Assembly (NCBI GenBank): GCA_047967505.1
Contig: CM106540.1
Reading direction: 5' to 3' (one strand)
Origin: Dipteris shenzhenensis
Taxonomy: Eukaryota > Polypodiophyta > Polypodiopsida > Gleicheniales
DNA length: 64,000 nt
Shown here one piece after another: positions 21,340 through 30,538 of the stretch. Position numbers and translations under genes: made by a program. How positions within the stretch are numbered: position 1 is the first letter of the stretch; every line of letters begins with the position of its first letter. The notes below the pieces were generated by a model. That model did not search any database, was not told where the DNA came from, and was given only the letters and a program-made list of their open reading frames with translations.

Positions 21340-22085
21340 ATGGCAATAACTGACCTTATGGTGGTCATCCGGGATGTAGGAGCAAAAGTCTCCTCATAAT
21401 CTATGCCCTTCTTCTGTGCATAGACTTTGGCAACCAGCCTTGCCTTGTACCTGTCAATGGACCCATTTGGCTTCCTTTTTACTTTGAAAACCCACTCAGT
21501 ACCAATGGCATGCTTACCTGGTGGCAAATCCACAACATCCCAAGTCTGATTTTTCTCAATGGACTGCAATTCAATGCACATAATCCTTTGCACATTACGC
21601 ATGGCATGCATCCGATGCACATTATCCTTTGCTTCTTCAAAAGAGTCAGATTCTTCTTTATCAAGAAGAGTATCTGCATAAGCTGTCTTAATTGAAAGAG
21701 CCCCCCTGCGTGCCTTACTGCACTGCGAGTCCTGCCAGGCAATGGGACCTCAAGCTTACTCTCCCTGAGAGTTTGTAGCAATCAATTTGGAACTGTTTTG
21801 GCTGCGTGTATCTCTTGAATCTCTTGCCAGACAACTTCATCCACACCCTGTGGAGGTACAAAATCAGCTTGTGGCTGAATCGGGGCATGTGGATCAGAAG
21901 GAGGTTGTTGTAAAGTTTGATTTTCAGCACGAGCCTCAGGTGGGGAAAAAAATGCTATAGGAAGCATCCCCTCAAAAACATCATCTGAAGAAGCTGGAAT
22001 AGTAAATTCAGCATGTGTATGTGCTGAATTCTCTAAAAATATAACATCTCTACTCACAAAAATCTTGCGAGAAGCAAGATTGTAG
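21331..22085 (-). pseudogene. Copia-B integrase end to RT start
   Basis: Read on the minus strand from 22085: ASRKIFVSRDVIFLENSAH (end of the integrase-RT linker), an acidic and proline-rich linker, and RT N-terminus (MHRMHAMRNVQRIMCIEL, NQTWDVVDLPPGKHAIGTEW, YKARLVAKVYAQKKGIDYEE, RMTTIRSVIAMAAL). Several frames are involved. The sequence ends at the inversion junction near 21331-21339. Integrase residues between LPHRFW (25080) and this piece are missing at the L1-d insertion. Confidence 0.88.
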
Positions 22086-22103
22086 AAAGAAAGAAAGAAA
22101 GAA
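22086..22103 (-). repeat. (TTTC)n tail of L1-d
   Basis: A run of AAAG on the plus strand directly after the LINE 3' end motif, in place of a poly(A) tail. Confidence 0.85.
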
Positions 22104-22272
22104 TGTTTATTAAAGTCTTCGGAAGACCGATGGGTCTACGAGACTGCGAAATAACTCTAATACAATGAGCTGTGGTAGTGGAGCTACTAAACGAGCGTCC
22201 ACACCAATACAAAATGCAATAAAATGCAAAATGGCAGTACTAAGTCCTAAGTACAGCATAGTCATATCCTGA

Positions 22273-22693
22273 CTATATATATATATATATATATATATAT
22301 GCATACATACATATGTATGTATGTGTATGTATGTATATATATATACATACATACATACATACATACATATGTATGTATATGTATGTATGTATGTATGTAC
22401 ATACATACATACATACATACATACATGTATGTATGTATGTATGTACATACATACATACATACATATATATGTATGTATGTATATATATACATAGTATACA
22501 TACATACATATATATATATATGTATGTATGTATACTATGTATATATATACATAGTATATATACATACATGTATATATATATGTATGTATGTATACTATGT
22601 ATATACATACATACATACATATATATGTATGTATGTATGTATGTACATACATACATACATACATGTATGTATGTATGTATGTATGTATGTACA

Positions 22694-22725
<32 letters not shown>

Positions 22726-22816
22726 CATATGTATGTATGTATGTATGTATGTATACATACATACATATACATACATACATACATACATATATATATGTAT
22801 GTATGTATACTATGTA

Positions 22817-22849
<33 letters not shown>

Positions 22850-22961
22850 ATGTATGTATGTATACATACATACATACATACATATATGTATGTATACATA
22901 CATACATATACATACATACATACATACATGTATGTATGTATGTATGTACATACACACACAC

Positions 22962-23027
<66 letters not shown>

Positions 23028-23214
23028 GTATGTATGTATGTATGTATATACATACATACATACATATATATCTATATATATGTATATACATATATGTATG
23101 TATGTGTGTATGTATGTATGTATGTATACATACATACATACATACATACATACATACATGTACATACATACATACATGCATACATACATACATACACATA
23201 CATATATATATATA

Positions 23215-23245
<31 letters not shown>

Positions 23246-23246
23246 C

Positions 23247-23289
<43 letters not shown>

Positions 23290-23438
23290 GTATATATATG
23301 TATACATGTAATATATATATGTATATATATGTATATATATATGTATACATTGTATACATATATATATTACATGTATATAATATATATATGTATACATATA
23401 TATATATATATATGTATGTATATATATATATATGTATG

Positions 23439-23512
<74 letters not shown>
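22273..23512. repeat. 1.24-kb compound microsatellite (AT)n/(TATG)n/(CATA)n
   Basis: Nearly pure alternation of TATG and CATA blocks with AT, GT/CA and TATATG runs. Many TATG blocks are followed by CATA blocks, giving long inverted repeats. All six frames are open over long distances as MYVC/IHTY repeats. Those frames are artefacts of repeat composition, not genes. Confidence 0.98.
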
Positions 23513-23513
<1 letters not shown>

Positions 23514-23537
23514 CAATCTCAGCATCATGGTCGGCAT

Positions 23538-23578
23538 CACCATCATAACCATCATCATCATCATCATCATCATCATCA
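23538..23578. repeat. (CAT)n microsatellite
   Basis: CATCATAACCATCATCATCAT-type run next to the larger microsatellite, in the L1-d 3' UTR. Confidence 0.9.
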
Positions 23579-25052
23579 GCAACAGAACATGAGGATGGAT
23601 GAGGCTGTGGAAGCGGAGGCATGAGGTCAGTAATAGAGCGCTGTCACCCCCTCAAGGGTGTAGTCCTGGTACGTCTCTTGGTCGTAGCTTTGCGTCTAAC
23701 CAAGGCCACTGTGACCCCTATCGGTCGGGCTCCGATCCTAAACAAGAAGGGGATGTCCCCAAGTGTGATTTGTGAGTCAACCCTCTGTCTGAGCTATCGG
23801 GTCACAGGCTTCGGGTTGTGGTCATGTCGAGGTATCGCCTCATGGGGGTCTATGTGATCTGGCTGAAAGAACTCCGTGATAGAGCTTTGAGAGGTTTCAG
23901 TCAAGGGAGAAGTCTGCTTCTGTCTCCGTGCTCGGAGTATCCTATCTCGGTGTCTGAGCATCTCATGAATGAAACCAGCCAAACATCGTTGGTCTGGGTA
24001 GGAGAGGACACAAGCTAACATCCTAGAACTATCTCTGAAGAGGCAGTAGAAACGCCCTCGGATCTCATAGTAAACAGGACATCTAAAGATGAAATGCCCC
24101 TCTGTCTCAACCTCCTACATGTCACATAGTGTGCATATGCGCCTCTCCGTGGGTAACCGCTCTGCCTGGCCGCTCTCGATACGAAGTCTGTGTGAAGAGA
24201 CCCGGAACTGCCCAAGGGAGATCCTCAACGAGTGGGGTAGGTGAATCTGCGTGTATCCTGGTGGATCAATGAAACCCTCCGCTGTGATATGTAAGAAGTG
24301 ATCTCTGTAGAAACCCAGCTTCACTGGAAGATCACTCGGGCCCAACCAAGTTTGGAATGTGTGTAGCTGTAGTAGATCCTCATGGATAACTAGGTTGACC
24401 TCGTGTGATAGGAGGGGAGAGAAAGGAGCATCCATGCTGTACTGGAAAGGGGGTAGTCTGTCCATGTGGAGTCCTAATTTTGCAAACTTTCTCTCTGTGC
24501 GTGCATACCAACACCTCTGATCTCCCCCTGCTGCAAGTGCCATAGAAGAGGACAGTGCTAGCCATGGTATCCTGCTACGCCCGGATGTATAATCCCCATA
24601 CTCCCTGACTCGATACAGATATGTAATGACCTGAAATGCAGCATCTAGCTGTAATGGGGGTGACCCAAACTCTGCCCGAATGATCTGGTGAGGGACGGAT
24701 GGCTTTCTACGGATCATCCGTGATAACATGAGAACCTGTAGCCGCTCCACCCTGGCCCACTCTGTATCCGACAAATCTGGTTCCCAACATGGGCTGCCAT
24801 ACCTCCTTGTAGGGCGGACCAAGGAGTCAAAGAGCAACCCTTTGGTCCGTGGATCCTGAAAACGAGAGCGGAAGCATTGTCTCTCAAGTCTAGCCAATGA
24901 AGCATATCCTCTGCTCAGGTGCGCCTGCATCGCGGGTCTCATGGTGAAGGTGGGTCTAGAAAAAACGACCCCCAGATAAGTGTATGATGAAACTACCTCA
25001 ACATGGGACCCCTCAAAAGTGAAATGCTCATTGCGCGTGACGATAGCCTTTG

Positions 25053-25291
25053 CTTTGTGCACTGTACCCCTTCGAGCCAAAACCTGTGAGGTAACTTTTT
25101 ACTGGTAAGCATGTATCTATCCATCTCCATAAGAGTACGATTCTTGCGCTCAGCTTTGCCATTTTGCTGAGGTATAAGTCTCACTGTAAGCTGATGCATG
25201 ATGCCTTTCTCCTTAAAAAATGCCTCAAACTCATGAGACAAATACTCTCCCCCTCTATTTGTGCGAAGTGTTTGCACCTTGAGTCGTGTCT
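25053..25291 (-). pseudogene. Copia-B integrase core, middle piece
   Basis: Minus strand LETRLKVQTLRTNRGGEYLS, FFKEKGIMHQLTV, PQQNGKAERKNRTLMEMDRY, LTSKKLPHRFW. This covers the second catalytic D (expected SDNGGEY; here TNRGGEY, so D appears replaced by N-R) and the catalytic E (AERKNRT). It is bounded by the purine insertion at 25292 and L1-d at 25052. Confidence 0.88.
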
Positions 25292-25600
25292 CGAGGGAGG
25301 AGGAGGAGGAGGAGGAGGAGGAGGAGGGAGGAGGAGAAGGGAGGAGGAGGAGGAGGAGGAGGGAGGAGGAGGAGGAGGAGGAGGGGGGGGGGGAAGAGGA
25401 AAGGGAGAGGATGGGTTGCAAGGTTGGAGGAGGAGTTGCAAGGTTAGGACCCTAAACCTGAGACCCTAAACCCTAGACCCAAAATCCTTAAACCTAGATC
25501 TTGGACTTGAGACCCTAGAGGGGCTTATAGATGGGGATGTGACTTTTCCACACTCCAAACCTGCCCATATAGATGTGCCAGATCTCCGTACAGTTCATGT
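25292..25600. other. 0.3-kb insertion: purine tract, telomere-like repeats and LTR-like end
   Basis: It interrupts the Copia-B integrase between VETHMN and LETRLK-VQTLRT; the ET-codon region appears on both sides, suggesting a short duplication. From the left it holds a GGAGGAGGA purine tract (25296-25425), then degenerate CCCTAAA words (25446-25525; GACCCTAAACCTGAGACCCT and similar), then GGGGCTTATAGATGGGG and GTGACTTTTCCACAC (25523-25551). The last part resembles the LTR edge at 16957-16988. Confidence 0.6.
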
Positions 25601-27534
25601 GAGTCTCAACCATGGCCACAAAGTGTTTGAAATGCATAAACACTTCTGATTTTGCCTTAAGACCATAGACCCAAGTATAGTTGGTGAAGTCATCTATGAA
25701 TGTAACATAATAGAGATAACCACCAAAAGCAGGTGTTCTCATGGGACTGCATACATCACTGTGTATGAGCTGTAATTTACGTGTAACTCTTACTGCACCA
25801 TCCTTCTTAAAAGGAAATCTATGCATCTTGCCAAGGATGTAACCCTCACATGCATGAGGAGGAGGTGAGTCCAAAGGAGGCAATGCATCAACCATAGCAT
25901 GCTTCTGAAGTGTCATTAAGTTGCCATAGCTCATGTGTCCATACCTGGCATGCCATAACTCCACATTCTGCATCGTAGTAGTGGGAGTGCTAACTGAAAG
26001 TGCAAGATCAGATCTTTTCTCATGTATATCAAGCTGAAAAAGGCCCCGATACAAAGTGTTAGACAACATCAAAGCATAGTCATTCTCTTTGTCTCTGACT
26101 GCACACTTAGCATCATCGAATATAACTTGAAATCCTCTATTGAGAGAGGACACTGAAAGCAAATTCTTCTTTATACCTGGCACATAGAGAACATCTAAAT
26201 TTCTGAAATCTGTGCCATCAATGGATGTAAGGATAATGTCCCCCACTCCACACACTGAATAAGAATAATTATTTGCACGAGTCACTTTCTTTTTAGTAGG
26301 TGGAGGATGCAGAGATGCAAAAAGGCTCTTCTTAGAAGTGATATGCTTAGAAGCACCACTATCAAAATACCAAGTATTCAGTGTCTCATTGACACTGTGA
26401 GAGCATGCATCCTTTGAAGGATCATAACTGTAAGTCAAAAAAGCATATGGATCATCATCATTAGTGGCTGTAGTATCTGAACTATCCATTGAAGAATCTG
26501 AAATGCAATACAAAAAAGCATAGTGCTCTTTCACAAAGTTGGCTGTAACATCTCTTCCATCATGTGCGTGAGGAGCTGATGCATCTGACACAGCCATACC
26601 TGAATCCCTTTTCTTTTCTTTAGCTATGCACTTGTATTCACCAATATAATGACCTGGCTTCTTGCAGTAGTGACAAATGCCCTTCTTTTTAGGCTTATAT
26701 GCATCACCCTTAGCCTTATAAGAGGGCTGTCGTGAATCAGCTTTATGCTGATGCGCGGGCTGATTGGCATGTTGCTTGCTGTCCTTTTCCCTTGGCTTAA
26801 ACTAGAAAGCATGGCATGCTCGCCAGCTCGTGTTGCCATATTTCTTCTAGTTTGCTCTTCCTGCAACAGAAGTCCTACCAACTCGTGAAAAGAGAGGATT
26901 GATGTCCCCCCTCAATGACAAATTCAGCGAGGTGTGGAAACCAAGATAAGACTCAGGAAGAGAATTCAGAGTGGTGGTAATCATCTCTGAATCCGGAATA
27001 ACTTCATCTATATTCAGCAACTGCTCCCTCAAATCTTGAAGCTTTGTGAGGTGAGCATTCATGGAATCTCTCTCATCCATATGTGTATGAGATAGCTCTC
27101 TCTTCAAGAAGGAAACTTTGGCATCATTTCTTGCTTGCAAACATACTCTCTAATATCTCCCAAGCTGCCTTTAAGGCCTTGCATGATCGAATGTGAGGAA
27201 TAATGAACCTCTTGACAGAAAGAGAAATAACTGATAGAGTTGCTGCATCCCTAGAATCCCATCTTTTCTGCTCAGCTGTGGGAGCCATTGGAGCAGCAGC
27301 TGCTCCAATTACTTGTGCTGCATTTTAACCTCTACCCCTTTCTCCAGTTGTATGAGTGATAGGTGTAGCTACAGAATTTGGCCTTGCCTCATCTTTATTG
27401 ACATAATCCCAAAGCTGTCTGCTAACCAAGATGTTGCGAACCATAAAACTCCACAAGGAGTAGTTGGTACCATCCAACTTGTCCTCTTGCGAGAGGACAC
27501 GAAAGACATAGTCATTTTGATTGTTTTGGGCCAT
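25592..27534 (-). pseudogene. Copia-B gag, protease and integrase N-terminus
   Basis: Minus-strand start at 27534 (MAQNNQNDYVFRVLSQEDKL, DGTNYSLWSFMVRN), the retrotransposon gag signature. Gag is frameshifted between 26650 and 27300. A degraded knuckle CHYCKKPGHYIGEYKC lies near 26640-26690. Protease WYFDSGASKHIT is near 26365. The pre-integrase finger follows (ELWHARYGHMSYGNL, ACEGYILGKMHRF) with integrase LIHSDVCSPM, YYVTFIDDFTNYTWVY and FVAMVETHMN, where the purine insertion begins. From 25592 to 26597 the frame is open, so this part is the least decayed. Confidence 0.9.
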
Positions 27535-28105
27535 GTCTGCCAAATTGCAGCAAATGCACAAAACAGAATTCCCTTTTGGGGAATGAAGATGCATACCAAA
27601 ATCCCTGCAAAGTGTCCAAAAGCCCCAAATATAGGAGATTGGGTGTCAAAAATCAAAAGACAGCTTGCTGTTTTAGCCTAGCAAATGCTGTGAATTCACC
27701 CCAAAATCCTGCAAATGCCCGAAAATGCCAAATAACACTGCAAAAGTTGCCAATGTCTGCAATGTCACTCAAAATGAGTCCAAAACTGCCTCAAATGGCT
27801 TGTTCACTGCCAAATTGCACTCCAAACACAAAAGCCCCAAATTTCTTGCAAGAAATTACAATCAAAAGGGGGCAAATTGCCTAAAAGCCCCAAATGTTGC
27901 CAAAATTACACAAAAGCCCTAAATTTCACTGCAAAATTACAGTGTAAAACCAAAAGCCCCAAATTTCTTGGCCAATCTTTGCAATTTGCTTGCAATGTCT
28001 GCCAAAAAATGCATAAAAGCCCCAAATTTTCTCAATACCTGCAACCCCAAATGCATCTGTACAGACAGAACATGTATAAGCTTTTGTTTGCTGGTACGAG
28101 CGTAC
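27535..28105 (-). other. Copia-B leader with repeated AAAAGCCCCAAAT words
   Basis: Upstream of the gag start, the plus strand shows six copies of AAAAGCCCCAAAT or one-base variants near 27617, 27829, 27883, 27912, 27952 and 28014. No LTR or primer site is found at the upper edge, where the L1-c sequence resumes near 28165. Confidence 0.6.
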
Positions 28106-28164
28106 GGGCAGAGTGCAGGTATGGATAACAACTGGGAGCGCAAGTTTGTATGGGCTTTACCTAT

Positions 28165-29525
28165 TGCGTGGCCATCATCGCGATGAAGTCCCCAATAGGG
28201 AGGACTTCCTTGCGGCTCAAGAAATCCATGATGCTCAGATGTAGGGCTATGTAGGGTAAGGTCTCAGTCTCGTCATGGAGATGTCTAGCAAAGTGTGAGG
28301 TCTCGGGAGGGAAATAGCAAACGGCAATGAAGAGGTCCTATTGAGAGGGGTTGGATCCTAATCCAAAAGATATCTAAAATGTGTGTCATGTCTCACAACA
28401 AAGAGTGAAAGATGACCTATTAGCATTGCCACTCCTTCCGATCCATGAACTCCACCTATCCCCCGAGTCTTGTCTCGATATGTTGTCTCCCATGTGTACC
28501 CACACACTAAAGGTGGCACTCTCGGTTTTGATGAGTCCATGTGTAGAAAATTGTATCTCGCCCTATGTATGACTCCAAGAATTCCCTAGATTCGACTATA
28601 AGGTACCATTACAATTCCAAATAGTGGAGGTCAGGTCTCGGTCTCTAAGTCTAATAGACCTTGTCGCCCTATGCAAGGGACCCCTAGACGCCGATCAGGG
28701 CCTTTCAAGAGACTCATCACTACCCACTTTCCCTCATTGCGAGTGATGTCCCACTGCTGTAGGAGGGTATACCTCGCCTCTACGTTTAAGGATACGAGGT
28801 CCTCATCCATATGGATTTGGGGGTGGTCCCGTAGTAGTGTCCACTTGTGTAATGCTGCAAGATGAGTCTGAGTGTCTTTGAATTGGATGACAAGAGGCTG
28901 CTCTTGAGTGGGGTCATGTCCTATGCACCATGTGCCGTCAATCACTTGCTCATGGACTCCCACGGTGCAAGCCACAAAGCTGGTCGCATCACCTTGACTT
29001 TGATGTTGAGAGCCTTACTGGCTCTATGTTGCTGTTTAAGAATGGTGGCCAAAACGGTGGCCTCTGCAGGCTCCCGCTTTGTACCGTTTTGCAACGTCAA
29101 CCGATTTGGGTTGAGACATTTGTATATCGCTGACCGTTTCCTACTTATGCGGCTTGGCGGTATGAGCAGTAGAGTCAAACATTTGCTCCTTGACTTGGAG
29201 AGCAGAATTCATGCTTTGAACTGTCATGACTTGATGCTTTATAGTTTGAAAATGTCAGCGTCTGGTTTCTTGTCAACGTCGTACACTAGTAATATTTTCG
29301 ACCCTCTTCTTGCAAGTGATCGTCATGATGTGGTCTGCAGATTAATGTAGAGTAATTTGGGTTGAGACATTCGTATACAGCTAACCATTTCCTACGTGTG
29401 TCCTTTGATGATATTAGCAATTGAATCAAGTATTTGCTTCATGAATTGGAAGGCAGGATTGATGTTTTGAACTGACATGAGTACATGTTTAACTGTAAAA
29501 AAGTGTGAATGTTCTGTTTAAGTTC
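28165..29525 (-). pseudogene. L1-c, 5' part: ORF1 and endonuclease N-terminus
   Basis: Minus strand from about 29180: an ORF1p fragment (SKALNIKVKVM, then EQPLVIQFKDTQTHLAALHKW, HPQIHMDEDLVSLNVEARYT) with the RRM-like core and C-terminal region of L1 ORF1p. Diverged endonuclease follows, ending LSRKEVLPIGDF near 28180, where sister copies read RREVLLVGDFNART. Then homology stops. Many frame breaks. 29107-29275 and 29357-29525 are diverged direct copies of the ORF1 coiled-coil region. Copia-B probably inserted after this point; the 3' part of the copy is at 18886-19807. Confidence 0.78.
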
Positions 29526-29650
29526 CTGCTTTCTAAGATTGGGAAGAAATCTGAGATTTTTTCAGACACCTATATTGGTTCCATCAGGGGATTGGGATAT
29601 TCTATGGCCCAACCTTATTGATCAGATATTGACATCAATTTTGTATGCAG
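29526..29650 (+). other. Intron end upstream of the first visible PEX5 exon
   Basis: Unique-looking sequence ending ATTTTGTATGCAG before the exon at 29651, a good splice acceptor. The donor of this intron is not identified in the window. Confidence 0.55.
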
Positions 29651-30500
29651 GAGCAATCACAGATGACACGGGCTCATGCAAGGAATCAGGATGTTGGGAA
29701 TGGTGCTGCTCTTGAGCAGACCAGGTCACTTGTGAACACACTATCTCAAAATCAAGATCCAAAATTTCAGGTTAGACAGTCAATGGCAGAAGCTACCTGC
29801 TTTCTTATCAAGATTCAGCATTATCTGTTTCACTGATGTGTCGTGTTTGGCATTCACAGAATTCCAAGTTTCTTCAGTTTGTATCTAAGATGAGCAGGGG
29901 GGAACTCATCGTGGAAGATAACCAGGTTAAGTCCAACGATGCTAATGGGTGGGCCAATGAATTTAGTAGTTCTCACCAGGCAGCTGGCGATAAATGGGCA
30001 GCAGAATTTATTCCGGGCGAGGTGATAAGTTACACTAGGCCCCTAATAAATCTTTCTTCCCTTCCTCCTCTTCCTCATCTATTCTCTGAAGGTTCAATTG
30101 TGAATAGCTAGTTCTCTATAGAATCTGCAGTCTCTGACATTTTTTATCACTGATCATCTTTTAAAATTTGGTATTGCAGCATGTCCATCGTGGTGACACT
30201 TGGGTTGATGAGTATAGTCACGTACAAAATCCGGAGGCATCAACAAATGAGAGATGGGTTGACGAGTTTTCCAAATTGAACATGCAAGATTGGGCCGATG
30301 AATTTGGTGATCAGTTCTCTAAGGGCATGCTCAATGGGGATCTGGGTGACAATTGGATCGATAGTTATGAAAAGTGTGTTATCTTTTCTTGGTCATTGAT
30401 ATTGTTTTTTACTTTGTGGAGACTCTAAATAAGTTATATTTTGGCCTGCACCACGTGTGAACACGTTTTTGAGTTTCCAATCCATAGGATGAATGGAAGG

Positions 30501-30538
<38 letters not shown>

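Larger units (their letters stand above)
22086..25052 (-). pseudogene. L1-d: 5'-truncated L1 inserted in Copia-B
   Basis: Starts within RT (EVVSSYTYLGVVFSRPTFT) and keeps a long open frame over the RT thumb and C-terminal region (MQAHLSRGYASLARLERQC, DPRTKGLLFDSLVRP, YGSPCWEP, RMIRRKPSVPHQIIRAEFG). The zinc-binding tail follows (RICTLCDM, EVETEGHFIFRCPVYYEIRG, YPDQRCLAGFIHE, TSQSSITEFF) to about 23790. The 3' UTR holds a CAT-repeat (23538-23578) and a 1.2-kb TATG/CATA microsatellite (22273-23512). It then resumes to GTTTAGTAGCTCCAC, ACTTTAATAAAC and a (TTTC)n tail at 22086-22103. It is the best preserved ORF2 3' half in the window. Confidence 0.92.
19808..28105 (-). mobile_element. Copia-B: Copia element with internal inversion, L1 insertion and lost 5' LTR
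   Basis: A minus-strand Copia runs from its leader (28105-27535) through gag-pol to a 3' LTR (20107-19808). It is interrupted by a purine-rich insertion (about 25292-25600) and by L1-d (25052-22086). A 1.1-kb part of RT and RNase H (20221-21339) is inverted in place. No 5' LTR was found at the upper edge, and about 75 codons of the flanking L1-c are also missing there, so a deletion probably took both. About 100 codons of integrase are missing where L1-d sits. Confidence 0.82.

Noticed and set aside
22110-23624. Open frames of 270-440 codons on both strands ([16 protein letters not shown])
   Set aside because: They arise from the TATG/CATA microsatellite, which lacks stop codons in most frames. 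No protein is implied.
25164-25469. Glu/Gly/Arg-rich and Pro/Ser-rich frames over the purine tract
   Set aside because: Composition artefact of the GGAGGA repeat; the real coding content is the minus-strand Copia integrase at 25053-25291.
25446-25525. Telomere or chromosome end
   Set aside because: The CCCTAAA words are degenerate and lie inside an insertion within an internal Copia. The same holds for 11980 and 58662.
27600-28030. CRISPR-like array (spaced AAAAGCCCCAAAT words)
   Set aside because: Spacing is irregular, the repeats are only 13 bp, and the setting is a retrotransposon leader in a plant genome.
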